NCBI RefSeq assembly: GCF_903995435.1
Contig: NC_067161.1
Location: 15,173,376-15,237,375 of the forward strand
Reading direction: 5' to 3'
Source: Acomys russatus
Lineage: Eukaryota > Chordata > Mammalia > Rodentia > Muridae
Length of the DNA stretch: 64,000 bases
Shown one piece after another: positions 41,809-53,871 of the stretch (position 1 is the stretch's first letter; the number at the start of each line of letters is the position of its first letter). The position numbers and the translations under genes are program-made. A model generated the notes under the pieces. The model was given only the letters and a program-made list of their open reading frames with translations, ran no database searches and was not told the origin of the DNA.

Positions 41809-43284
41809 TCTACCTTTCTATCAAGACTCTGATGCCATTTACAAAGGCCTGTCCTTATAACCTAATTACTGAGTCAAAGGTCCCATCTTCTAATGCTGCC
41901 ATCTTGGAGTTAGGATTTTCATATATGGATTTCTGGGGGAACACAGACATTCAGGTTACAGTAGGGACTGAGTCAAGGGAGCCTTGAGTGACAATCTAGG
42001 GAAGTTAAACATGGCAGTTTTGATCTCAGATAATGTTTTTTCTGTCACTAACCTCCAAATCAGCCTATATAATGTCAGAAAAGACCCCTCTGTGTGTGGG
42101 AGAAAGGGGACAAGGCCATGACCAGAGAGGGCAATGGCTTGCCTGAGGATGCAGCCAGGTCCCCTGTGCCCCAACTGTGTTAGCCCAGGAAGAGTGAAGA
42201 TTGGGTCAGCCTGGTCACTGCGTGGAGACTGGAGCAGCCTCGTGGGGTGGCGGAATTCCCCCTAAAGTGTGGTTGGGGCATTAGGTCAGAGCCTAGGACT
42301 GGTAAATGGCTAGTGCAGGGACAGCAGTCTGCAAAGGAGATGATCTCGCTGAGGGAGAGGAGGAGAAAGGAGAGGAGAGACAGGCTGAGATGAGGATTTG
42401 GGGGGAGTACCTGGCTCCGCTCGACCTGGGCTGTGCGAGGCTGAGAAAATGGTTTTCCTCTGCCTGCTTTTCAGTCACTGCAAAGGCAGCGGTAATGCTG
42501 TCACTAGACAGGGTCCTTGAAGGATGAAATGCGACAGCCTGTGGTCACTCACCAGAGTCCAGGTCACTGAGAACACAAGCAAGTTTAACTCAGAGACTAG
42601 TTTCCTGACCACCTTTGTGTCTCAAGCCTTGCGGGTCTCCACCACTTTGTCTTCTCTTACTCTTCAGAAAGGCAGAGGATAGTCCCTCACTCCGTTCATG
42701 ATAGGGGAGACGCCCAGACATGTCCAGTGACTTTTTCAGTGTCACACCGCCTTCCCGTAGCAGGACTGGGACTTAACCCCAGGTCTTTCTGGCCGGCCAG
42801 GGCCTTGCACCTTTCCCCTACAGAGAGCAGGAGGAAAGCCAGAGGTCATGCTAAGCCGAGAAGGTTGCTTCCCTGTGGTGTTTTCTCATGGCCTCGTGGG
42901 TTCTGTGTCTAGAGGCGTAACCATCTTTCTGCGCCTGCGTCAAGTCAAGTGGATGTTCACGGTGGCCTCCCCTACAAAGGAAGTGGTCATGGGCAGGACT
43001 GCAGAGGAAGTGGCTGGGGCCTCCGAGGGCAGAAGATGCAGAAGGTTCTTGTTACCCTCCTGGGCCCCAGTGGGTGGGTGGGGTGGCTGGGAGGCAGGAC
43101 CTGTCATGGGGAGATACACCCCAGGGGCCTCCTGCCCTCCCTCCACAGGCACCTCCCACTTCTCTCTTTCTTCCCTTTTCGCTTCTGCTCCCCCCCTGTT
43201 GCGTTTTTTCTCCTTCCTTCCTCCATAGCTTAGTGATTCTTTTGTTTAAACTGTCATGGTTCATTTATCTGTTTGTTTGTTTGT

Positions 43285-43440
43285 TTCTCTGTTACACAGA
43301 GCCCTGGCTGTCCTGGACTCTCTTTGTAGACCAGGCTGGCCTCAAAGTCACAGAGATCTATCTGCCTGCCTCTGCCTCTGCCTCTGCCTCTGCCTGCCGA
43401 GTGCTGGGATTAAAGGCGTGCACCACCAACCATCTTGGTT
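43285..43440 (-). repeat. B1 SINE, antisense, with internal (CTCTGC)n expansion
   Basis: The 'cctgcctctgcctcc' segment has grown into about five CTCTGC units (43367-43400). Confidence 0.85.
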
Positions 43441-44721
43441 CCTACCAGAGCACAAATAAAGGGGAGGTGGAGAGATGGGGGCAGCCCAGCACAGTGAAAA
43501 CAACTGTTGTTGCTGTGGTGCTGAGCCTGGGCCTAGATTTGAGATGATTGTGGAGTCCTGGGGAGGAAACGGGTAAACTCCCTGAAGGTCCCTCGTTGCC
43601 TGCCCTCCTTTGTGCTGTGGCTGCTCTGGCTAGATGTCAGTGAAGGTTCCTAGGGTCAGCCAGTGTTTACTGAACTCTGTGGTATGAAGGTAAACACGAT
43701 TTGCCCGAGATAAAGAAGGCCACCCTGGGGCTGGAGTGGGTGTGCATGAGGCCTAAGCCTCCATCCCCGGCCCAGCAAACAACCCAAACTAGAAGGCCAC
43801 CAGAGCTTCTGTGGCTGCCCTACGGTGGGGAAGTCTAGGGTGGCTGAGGGCACCTGGATATCAGAGAGGTAGCTAGACTCTTCTGGAAGGAGGGGCCAGT
43901 GTCAGAGCTTGCTTGTTTCTATTTTCCTTTCTTGACTGGGGGGAGCCCAGGCCTACTCTTGGCCTTCTAAAGCGGATGCCACTGTCCAGGCTGATGTGTT
44001 TATGACACGGTGGCTCCTTTGCACCGGCATGTTGCCCTGTTTGTTCTTAGGAGTCTACCTACCTTTGCTCTGAGTCTTGAGTTTTTCTGAGGCGTTTCTC
44101 CTCCAGGGGACCCCCTTACCTTCTGAGACAACAGGAAATCCAAGGGGGCGGAGGCCATGGCTGGGTGTCGCTGTTAATGAGGTGCTTAGGGCCCTATGTG
44201 CAAGTATTGGCCTAGTCCACAGAGTCTGGTGGAGGTAGAGATGATGGTGGGAGGGTTTTGTGCTTCGAGGCCATTGGTGACGTGCATATGTGAACACTAG
44301 AGGACTTAACCTTAGAACGAGAGGGAAGGATGGTGGTTGCTTGTGCCTGGGAGCCAGGGTGTTCTCCTCAGGTAGAGAGAGGATGGCTAATGGGTCTAGA
44401 GAGAGGCTGGATAGGAGAACCGGCTGGTAATGCTTTGTGCGTGGGTGGGTCCGTGCATGCTGCGTGCACACATCACAATCTTGCTGCATTTGCTTGCCTG
44501 GTGCCGGGGAGTACAGGCAGCACCACAGTTGGCTATACATTTTAAAGTAGTCATAGGGGGTGTGTGTGGTTTTGTTTGTTTGTTTTTGTTTTTCTTTGGC
44601 AGGGTCTAACTTTATGATACTTGGCTGGCTTGGAACTCTCTATGTTTATCTGGCTGGCTTTGAACTCCCAGAGAGCCACCTGCTTCTGCCTCCTGGGTGT
44701 TGACTGTAAAGGTGTGTGCCT

Positions 44722-44912
44722 AGCTGGGCATGGTGATGCTTGCCTCTTAATCTCAGCACTTGGGGAGGCAGAGTCAGGCGGATCTTTGTGAGTTTGAGGC
44801 CAGCCTGGTCTACAAAGCAAATCCAGGACACCCAAGGCCACACAGAGAAACCTTGTCTCAAAAAACTAAAATACATACATACATACATACATACATACAT
44901 ACATACAAGCAA
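44722..44912 (+). repeat. B1 SINE, sense, with (ATAC)n tail
   Basis: Body about 44722-44870; tail of about nine ATAC units. Confidence 0.9.
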
Positions 44913-45499
44913 ACTGTGTGCCACTACACCTAGCTCCATAGAGGACACTTGAATGTTGCTAACACACAGCCATGGTAAGTGGCTGAGGTGACTGACTTGC
45001 AGACTGCCGGATTGTCATATACTTCCCATGCAATGAGAAGTCTCACAGAACCCTATGAATACGTAAAATTATTGTGCCATAATTAAATGTAAAGAAATTA
45101 AAATGTAGAGAAATTAGAGTGCACCTTTTAATCCTTTTTTATTACCTGGGCTGGGCCTGTTCTAAGCACTATTCCCAGGGGCCTCAGTGGATGCTCTTGG
45201 ACAAGAGCCGTCATGTCCTCAGTGTAGAATGGGAGAGAGTGAGGAACACAGGGGTCACTCCAATCTGCTGCAGTCACACAGCTGAGAGTGTCGGCATGGG
45301 ACGGCTGTGCCGTGGAGGGATAAGAGAAGCAACTGTACAGGGTACAGATAACAGTGTCTCTGAGACTCTGTCATTTTTTTTTTAATTTTCTTTTTTGTGC
45401 CATTCTATTTTTAAGATTCTTTTTCATATACTTATGTTATTTTTAGAATAATAAAAACGACATGGAAAGTATTGTTGAGTAAACAAACAAACCCAGCAG

Positions 45500-45665
45500 T
45501 AGCCGGGTGATGGTGCACGCCTTTAATCCCAGCACTCAGGAGGCAGAGACAAGCGGATAGCTGTGAATTCGAGGCCAGCTTGGTCTACAAAGTAAGTCTA
45601 GGTCAGCCATGACTATACAGAGAAACCCTGTCTCAAAAACCCAAACCAAGCCAAACCAAAACACA
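45500..45665 (+). repeat. B1 SINE, sense
   Basis: 'gccgggtgatggtgcacgc' head, CCAAA-rich tail. Confidence 0.9.
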
Positions 45666-46519
45666 TCAGCATCATGCTGACTATAACTCTTAAGGGTCTG
45701 AGATAGGAAAATAAGGTGGCTCAAAGGACCCATGAGGTGAAGGGATTAGATGAGATGTTATTATAAAATACAGCACACTTCCCCCCCCCCCCCCCAAGTC
45801 CTTTCTTCAGGCAGGAGGCAACCTGGTAAAGATGGGAGCTTTGCTTCCCAGGAGGCAGAGCCCATGGCCACTTTCCCCTCCATTATCAGTTGATAACTCG
45901 GGGCTGGATTCCTCACTGTGTTTGAAACGCTGGGATCCAAAGGTTCCCACATGCCGGGCCAAGTTGGACCGGTTGGCTGGCTCCTCGGCCAAGGCCACGG
46001 CTTGGTATCTTTGAGGCCGATCCTGTTTGGGTTTGGTCCCGAGCCAAAAGGTCTTGGAGGCTTAGCATTTCCTGGCCATGCCAGGATGGCCCACCAGGCA
46101 TCTCCCCCTGGGCGTGTAGAATGTACATCTGTGGGATTGTCACTCCTTTGCTTTTTGTGCCGCATAATCTCCGCTGTCCTCAAGTGTCACTTCTGAAACT
46201 TGGCTGGCCTGTTTGCCATCGAGTTAAAGCTTGGCAGGGCACTTGTGGATGGGGAAGTGGTTCTCTCTACTTGGCAGGTCTTGTTAACTGTGTATATCCT
46301 GGCCCGGCCAGAGGTTTTGGCTCCTCTCAGGCAAACAGGTGGCATCTTCCAAATCTAGACCAGGATGACTGGAGGGCCAGGAGGAGATGGAAAGTCTTGT
46401 TACTTCCCAGGTTTCTCGTAAGTGGACTATCTCATTGCTCTCTAGTGAGCACAGACACAGCCTTCCTCCCCCCCCCCCCTTCTATGTACTCATCACCTGT
46501 CTGCTTAACCATCCTCCTA

Positions 46520-46815
46520 CCCACCTGTCTTAGTTCTAGACTATTAGAGTCTGTGGCCATCGTGGTGGGGAGCATGGCAGCAGGCAGGCAGGTAGGCACG
46601 ATGCTGGAGCAATAGCTACGGCTTCCATCTGACCCACAAGCAGGAGGCAGAGATAGAGGGAGCTCAGTGGGAGTGATGTAGGCTTCTGAAACCTCGAAGC
46701 CCACCCCCAGTGACCCACCTCCTCCAATAAGGCCACGCCTCCTAAGCCTTCCCAAACAATTCTACCAACTCAGGGCCAGGCACTGAAACATACGAGCCTA
46801 TGGGGTCCATTCCCA
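46520..46815. repeat. Old rodent interspersed repeat, family unassigned
   Basis: Contains 'gcaggcaggcaggtaggca', 'aaacctcgaagcccacccc', 'cctccaataaggccacgcc' and 'gagcctatggggtccattc', a text I recognise as recurring in rodent genomes (LTR- or LINE-derived) but cannot name securely. Confidence 0.45.
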
Positions 46816-47314
46816 CTTAAGCTCCCACACCCACTCGTTTATAGCCACCCTTCCACCTTCTCATCCACCCACCCATCCATCCTCTCTCACGTCTGTCTTC
46901 AAGGCTCCCTCCCTGTTCTCCCCACCCCATTCCTTGGCTGTTCTGTGCCAGGCTCTGTGGGGTGTAGGCTGAGAGGAATCAGACATGGGCTTGGCCTTCA
47001 TAACTCACAGCCAACTCCGACCTGAGTTGCACATGACCGTAACACCAGCTGCCTACAGTGCAAATGCTAACAGAGGTTCAGGGACCAGAGTGCTGGCCGG
47101 AGAGCTCAGGCTGTACGTGGTCATCTTCAGGAAGCCACTCCAAGTGTTCGTGCCTGTAGGCAGTGGAGCAAGTGGGGGAAGGCTGGGGCCTAGTGCTGTT
47201 GGTCTGGAGACCCTGGAGATGGTTGGCTACTAAGGCAAAGACCTGGGCAGAGAGCCAGACCTGCTTGAGTTCAAGTCCTGACAGCTGCTTTCCAGCTCTG
47301 TGAGCCGGGACAGG

Positions 47315-47317
<3 letters not shown>

Positions 47318-47380
<63 letters not shown>
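47318..47380. repeat. (CT)n microsatellite
   Basis: About 26 CT units with a few T interruptions. Confidence 0.95.
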
Positions 47381-47381
<1 letters not shown>

Positions 47382-47689
47382 GGGTCTTCTTTTTATCTTC
47401 CATTTCTATTCTTGGGACTATGCTGGTCAAGGCCAGTGCTCAGCGCCCTGCTCCCAAGGTCCTGCTATAAGACTTATTATCCCGAGGCCACAAGGCTGCT
47501 ACTCCCATTTGGTCTTTCTCCTGCCTCTTCCTGCCTGCTGGGCTTGCCAACCTTTGATCCCAACTCCTGCTACACACTAGCCTCTAGGTCTGCTGCCCCT
47601 GGTCCCCTTCCTGTGGGTATTAGTGTCTTTTCCTTGCATATACCCAGTTCTTCTGCGACCTGGTTCTCTCCATACTCCCTGAACCAAAA

Positions 47690-47697
47690 CCCTCTTT

Positions 47698-47729
<32 letters not shown>

Positions 47730-47885
47730 CTTTTGGTTTTTGAGACAGGGTTTCTCTGTGTAGTCTTGGCTGTCCTGGACTCACTTTGTAGACCAGGCTA
47801 GCCTCAAACTCACAATGATCCGCCTGCCTCTGCCTCCCGAGTGCTGGGATTAAAGGCATCGTGTGCTACCACCGCCCAGCACTTA
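47690..47885 (-). repeat. B1 SINE, antisense
   Basis: Long T/CTTTT tail (47690-47737), body to 'accaccgcccagcac'. Confidence 0.9.
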
Positions 47886-48139
47886 TCACCATTCTGTACA
47901 TCCTGTGTGTGACCCAGACCAAGACCCGCAGGTCCTAGGGGCCTGAACCCATGGCCAGCCTAACCATCAGCGTGCACAGACAGGAAAGTAGAAACCTTCA
48001 GCCTTGCCTGCCCCAGACTTCAGCCTTTACCCACACACGGACTTTCATGGACAGGTCAGCTGGAACCCTTTCCTCACGCCTGACCCTAGCCAGGTTGCCA
48101 GGAGACCTCAGCAACAGCTGTGTGTCTAGGGACTGCCTC

Positions 48140-48268
48140 TCAGGGTTTCTCTGTGTGTCCTGGAACTTGCTCATAAACCAGGCTAACCTCCAACTCACAG
48201 AGATCTTCCTGCCTCTGCCTTCTAAGTGCTGGGATTAAAGTTGTGCACCACCACCCACCACCCAGCCC
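48140..48268 (-). repeat. B1 SINE, antisense, 5' truncated
   Basis: 'tcagggtttctctgtgtgt' to 'gtgcaccaccacccacca'. Confidence 0.8.
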
Positions 48269-48346
48269 CTTTTTCTATTTCTGGGGGAACAAAAGCTTTT
48301 CCAGAGTCTGGGGCATTGAAGATATTCTCTCACCTCTGAAAGGATC

Positions 48347-48349
<3 letters not shown>

Positions 48350-48421
<72 letters not shown>

Positions 48422-48565
48422 TTTTTTTGAGACAAGGTCTCTCTGTGTAGCCTTGGCTGTCCTGGACTTGCTTTGTAGACCAGGCTGGCCTTGAACTCAC
48501 AGCGATCCTCCTGCCTCTGCCTCCCGAGTGCTGGGATTAAAGGCGTGGGCCACCATGCCCAGCTC
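48350..48565 (-). repeat. (CT)n array joined to antisense B1
   Basis: About 34 CT units (48350-48418) directly before B1 body 48419-48565; the array grew in or beside the SINE tail. Confidence 0.9.
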
Positions 48566-50289
48566 CAGAGGATGTTTTCTACTACAGAGGTTGGGAGTTA
48601 AAGCCTGAGTGTAGTCTCCACTGGAACGCTCCACCGCGGACACAAGGCTGCTTTGGATGTCTGCTGTGTTCAGCGCAGCAGCCACCTCTTGTTGGTCAGG
48701 AAGCATTTGCCACATGGCAGACGTCACCGAGGAACTCAGGTTTCACTTCATTTTGTGCCGATTCATCTATACCTCCCTAGGTAGCTTAGCAGCAGCCATC
48801 TGGGCAGCACAGCTCGGGCTGCCTGCCTCTGCCAGGTATAAGACCCTAGAAGGCCAGACCTGGGAACGATGTGCTTGCCTTCTGTCTGGGGGGACTCCTT
48901 TCCACTCCCTGCCTCTCACGGGACTCCTGTGCATAAGTGCCAGCTGGCATGGCATGGAAACCGCCCGTTCTCCGTGGCCTGTCCCCCGCTCATCTCAGTC
49001 TGTAGGCATGCACTCTTCCTAAGGACAGTTTCATTATCTTGCCTCATTAATATTGCGGCTTAGCTGGTTTCCCTCCTTGCTGGGTCGCTCACTTACGGTG
49101 TTAAAGGGTTGCTCATGCCCCATTAAAGCAATTTAATAGTTGTCTCACCACCAAGTATTTAGGCCGCTCCTGCCTCATTTCCGTTGTTATGGGCTACAAG
49201 TGTGACCCTGTACATTTCTTTTGTTGATTTTCTTGAATTATATCTTGGCTCTAAATTCCTAAAAAAAAGGAGGGACAATAGGCTTAAGAGGTATTTCAAA
49301 CCTGTCTCATACAAAACAAAACAAAACAGAGCATTCTGGCCGGTGGTTACTTTTGGGAGACTGAAGCTGTTGGTTTTGTCTGTAAGGAGGACTTCTATTT
49401 TAGTAGATGGTCACTGGCCTCTGTCATTATTGCTTGGTTTGCTAATTTAATGAGTGTATAGCATTCTGTTTCAATTTTTTAGAGGGTTCTTTTGGCAAGA
49501 TGGCCCTGTGGTTTCGGTTTGCCTGTGGTCGTACTCTCCACGACGGTCCCCGGGTCTCAGCTTATCTCCCCCGGTCATCTTGTCAGCGTCCCTCTGTGGT
49601 CCGGGTGGGAGTGGAAATGGCCCTCGTTACACATGTGACTGGTGCTAAAACTCTTCCATACATGCCCGCTGTCTGTGGGAACATCCCCCCAGATGAGAGA
49701 CTCATTTCCTTTTAGGTAGCAAATGACGTGAGTCCCCCATGGGGAGTTTATTGTCTCCCATAACCCAGAAACGTAAGGGCAGCGCCACTGAGGGCAGCCG
49801 GCTCCAGTGCTGTGCAGTCCTCAGCGCTCCCTCTGTGGGCTCTTTTTCCCTGTTGTCTTCACTCTCAAGTGGACTCTAAAGAGGACACAAGATGGGCTAT
49901 CCTGTATGAGAATACAGCTTACCTACCATGCATAAGACCTCCGTTTCAGTCTACAGCCCCACCAGACAGTAACAGCAGGTGCTGCAGGGCCAGGAATGTG
50001 ACGTGGCTTGGTATACGCACTTGCTGTGCAGCCTTGAGGGCCAGAGTCAGGACCCACATCACATGCTGCTTATGTAAAAGTAGTCGCAGCCTGTGGAGTT
50101 GGAGCCAGGCGGACCCCTGGCACATACTGGCTAGATTGACTAGCCAAAACCATGAGCTCTGAGTGATGTAGCAAGGCTCCCAATGTCAACCTCAGACCTT
50201 CACATGCACGGAAACATGTGTCTGCACACATGGAAACACAGGCGCACACACCATACATGCTGCCCCCTAAAACAAGCTACCTTAGACAC

Positions 50290-50372
50290 AATGCAAAACT
50301 AGGCATGTACTTCAGTGACAGAGCCCTTGCCCAGCGTGCATGAGCCTTAGGTCCGAGTCCCAGCATAGGAGA
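50290..50372 (+). repeat. ID-like SINE, sense
   Basis: 'aggcatgtacttcagtgaca' ... 'ggtccgagtcccagcatag'. Confidence 0.55.
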
Positions 50373-51559
50373 GGAAAGGTATGGGCTGTTTCCACAGCGC
50401 CCCACCCTCCCACTGCCAATTTAGCCAAAGCTGCTTTTCTGGTAAACTTTTAAAAATGTGCACACAAACACACACAAATCCCAGACAGACAAGAGACCAT
50501 TCAGGGACAGTCTGCCCATCTTGGCTCACATGCCCATCCCTGACCCAGTAGCTGTGACAAGGCTTGGCTCTGACTGGTTGCTCCTGGATGTGCAACTGAC
50601 CAGGGTGGGGGTCAGCCCTCTGGATCGTTGGACTGAGAGCGAGGCAGTTTCAAAGACAGTAGTTTTTCAGGAACAGTGGGAACAGGGTGCCCAGGACTCA
50701 CTTTCAGGCGGCTGCAGAGGCTCCAGGGCCCTTGTCTTCTGCACCCCGCTCTCCTTTGTTCACTGTGCTCGGGCTTGGGTCTCTGCAGTCTTTGTCATGG
50801 ACTCAGTTTCCCCCTCTGGAGAATGGGGATGAGGACTTAGAGTTCAGGAGCTGTGGCTGAAGGCCTGGCTGCATTCTGGGATGTTAGCCATTTCCTGGAA
50901 AGGGAGGGGACCAAGTGGTCAGCTGGCTGCCAAAGAAGGGGGAGGGTCTGGGGCCTGCCCTCTGATGGCTTTCATGCTACCAGGTCTCAGTAAAACCCCC
51001 CCCCCCAGCTCCTGAACTGGCTTGCTGCACCCCTAGGGTAGGGTAGGGCAGGGCCCGAGGCTGGGCTGAGAGGGTTGGCCCCACCTCCTGTAGGCTGGGC
51101 CCCAGGCTGTCACAACGGGAGGATTGTTCCCACAGAGTGTCTGGGCCAGAAAACACAAGTGGCCACTGTGTCTGCTCTCAGTGGGCTGTGCTCCAAGCTT
51201 AGAGACCGCCAGTGAGCGGCAGGGCAGGGGATCCCCCTCATCTCTGGCCTCACCTCAGAACTGGTGGGCATGGCTTTTAAAGCCTCGATGCTGTGTTTTA
51301 TGAGACTCTGCCTGCTCACTTCTGGATGCACCTCATTTGCTCAGACCCTCACTTCTCTCTCCAGGCTCTCCCTATAGCACGGAGAGAGCTTGGGCATCGT
51401 GCCTCACCCTCCAGCTGTATAGAGGGAACCAGAGGCCCAGACAGGACTGATTGTGAAAGCATTTGGGTTCAAGGACTTTGAAACGCTAGGGACCTGCGTC
51501 CTGTTAGTTACAGCCATATGGCCCTGAGCCATGATTTCAACCCTTTGAACGTATGGCTT

Positions 51560-51665
51560 CTCTTTTGATGGAGCCGAGTCTCACTCTGTTGGCTAGGCTT
51601 AGCTTGAGCTCCAGGGCTCAAGTGATCCTACTGCCTCTGCCTCCCAAGCAGTTGGTACCACAGCC
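51560..51665 (-). repeat. Old B1/7SL-like fragment, antisense
   Basis: 'gagtctcactctgttggcta' and 'ctcaagtgatcctactgcct' recall an unusual 7SL-derived text, less B1-like than its neighbours. Confidence 0.45.
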
Positions 51666-51699
51666 ACCCCACCTGACCATCCAGTTTCTTATAGGTAAG

Positions 51700-51772
51700 A
51701 CGGGCGGGTGGACGGGCGGACGGACGGACGGACGGGCGGACGGACGGACGGATGGGCGGACAGACAGACACA
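51700..51772. repeat. (GGAC)n minisatellite-like array
   Basis: Units of GGAC, GGGC and GGAT ending in CAGACAGA; CpG-rich and unlike the surrounding intron. Confidence 0.9.
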
Positions 51773-52136
51773 AGCAGCCCCTAGAATGCACAGCCTTCTC
51801 TTTGAACCCAAGATCCAAGCCAAGATCACGGTTCCGTCCTCCATCCTGCTGTCTGGGAACTACGTAGGCAGGTGGCCGGTGGCCGCGTCCCTGTCTGTGT
51901 GATACTCCTTGCCTGCACATGCCAAGGCCCCTTGCTGTGAGTGGTTGGTACTGGCTGTGCCTTTCATTCGTCTTTAGCACGTGGCTACTGAACGTTGGAA
52001 GTGATTTGATGCTCAGAGCACTCAGGCTTGTGACAGACCTGGCCTTCACACGCCTATCTGAATCCCAGCCTCCTCTGTTGACTGAGAGTGACATTTGCCT
52101 TCCAGGTCTGGGTGGCACTGGTGTACCGGCTAGTTT

Positions 52137-52157
52137 GTTTGTTTGTTTGTTTGTTTT
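52137..52157. repeat. (TTTG)n short array
   Basis: Five TTTG units. Confidence 0.85.
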
Positions 52158-52635
52158 TCCATCCTCTGTTGTGACATCCTCTGTTGCCTTTTGGGAACGG
52201 GTTGTTGCCTCAGCCAGGCTCTTAAGGAATTTGATTTTGGCACGGTCACTGCATGGCCCCTCCCTAATGGGTTCTGGCTTCTGAAATCTGAGTAAGGCAG
52301 TGGGCACCAAGTGAGCTGTCTCGGTGTTGACACTGGCTTCTTGCTGGAGGCCCAACCCTTCGGTCAGTGCTGCTTTTACAATGTAGGGCAAAGCAGGGTC
52401 TGTGCGCTCCCGGAAAACTGTCTTCGTTCCTCCACATTTACAGGAAAACATCTTTTTTTTTCTGGGGAACTCAGGAAAAGATGACATACAACCTTCTTCA
52501 CCAGACCCTCAGCGCTGAAAGGTGGTGATGAGTAAGTGGCTTTTGCCTAGCTTACTGTGGCTAAGGAGGGGCCGTGGTCACCTGACCCTCGATCTGCCAC
52601 CCCCAAAGGCCTCACCCTTCCTCTTGGCCGAGGTG

Positions 52636-52636
<1 letters not shown>

Positions 52637-52715
<79 letters not shown>

Positions 52716-52738
52716 CTGACTGACTGACTGACTGACTA
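52637..52738. repeat. (GA)n(CAGA)n(CTGA)n compound microsatellite
   Basis: About 22 GA units, then eight CAGA units, then five CTGA units in one uninterrupted run. Confidence 0.95.
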
Positions 52739-52774
52739 GCTGTGTGTCTCATCATGGATTCTTTTGGCGGGGAG

Positions 52775-52922
52775 GGGTATTCCAGACAGGGTTTCTCTGT
52801 GTAGTCCTGGCTGTTCTAGAACTCACTTAGTGAGTCAGGCTGATCTCTCAACTCAGAAATCCTCCTGCCTCTGCCTCCCTAAGTGCTGGAATTACAGGCG
52901 TGTGCTACTGTGCCTGGCTTTT
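52775..52922 (-). repeat. B1 SINE, antisense
   Basis: 'ccagacagggtttctctgtg' to 'gtgctactgtgcctggct'. Confidence 0.85.
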
Positions 52923-52984
52923 AAAGGATTTTTAAGGTATTCTGAACAAACATTCAAAATTGAGTTGAAAAGGACCCCCACCAA

Positions 52985-53007
52985 CACACACACACACACA
53001 CACACAC
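52985..53007. repeat. (CA)n microsatellite
   Basis: About 11 CA units. Confidence 0.9.
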
Positions 53008-53657
53008 CCTTCTGATTCTGGGCTCCTCATCTGAGTGCTGGAGGTCTCATGATCTCTAGTCTGAAAAGGACTTTGGTGGAAGGAGACTGGTCATCAGGAG
53101 TATGCAGCAGGCTTGGAAGCAAGCTTCCAGAGGTCCAGTCGCTCCCTGCTTTTTTTCTCTTGGGCCTTTCCCTGAGTCTCCTCCTCTGCATGTGGACTGA
53201 TAACTGCCCTGCCCTGGAAGCTGGTTGAGATGGGAATTGAGTTAACACACCTAACAAGAAGCACAAGCCAAGGATGAACAAACTGTCCCCCCATAAACGT
53301 GGAGCTGTTGTAATTGCTACAGGGGACCCGGGGCTCTTAGCAGCGTAGACAGGGAGACCTGAGCTGACAACAGACAGGAACAGGCTGTTTGCATGCCCCA
53401 CACCACTTCCTTCTCAAAGGCCCCCTCTCCGGCTGGTGCTTTCCTGGGCCACACCCATCCTAAGCTGCCACCTTCTCCCTCTCAGGAGGATAGGTGCCGC
53501 CTTTCCATCCAGACCTTGAATCGTGAGGCCAGGGAGAGCGGAGCTGTCTGAGTGTGTGGTCACCCTATGTGGGCCTTGGCCCGAGGCATAGCAAAAGCCA
53601 TCTGGTTCTAGAGGCTTCTCGGTGCTTGGGAACTGTATGAACTTGTATAGTCTAGAA

Positions 53658-53871
53658 CGGGGGTTCTCGAGACCCCTTTGGTGGTCAGCGACCCTCTCAC
53701 AGGCGTTCGCCCAAGACTGTTGGGAAACATAACTATTTACACTGCTGTTTATACCACTAGCAAAATTACAGTTACGAAGTAGCCGCGGAACAGTTTTGTG
53801 ATTGGAGGGGTCACCACACCATGAGGGGCTGTATTCAAGTGTCGCAGCGTTAGGGAGTTTGGAGGTGACTG
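53658..53871. mobile_element. Non-autonomous hAT-type DNA transposon (URR1-like)
   Basis: A 214-bp element with 'gggggttctcgagacccc' at one end and a degraded inverted counterpart (ggaggtgactg) at the other. Its interior, with 'gcaaaattacagttacgaag' and 'ggtcaccacaccatgagg', resembles the rodent hAT-Charlie-derived family I know as URR1. It is flanked by 8-base sequences gtctagaa (53650-53657) and atctagac (53872-53879), identical at six central bases. They fit the nTCTAGAn target preference of this transposon group. No transposase is encoded. Confidence 0.7.

Noticed and set aside
45930..46090. Cluster of TTGGC/GCCAA half-sites (possible NFI enhancer)
   Set aside because: The spacing does not fit the NFI palindrome and half-sites are common; not enough to call a regulatory element.
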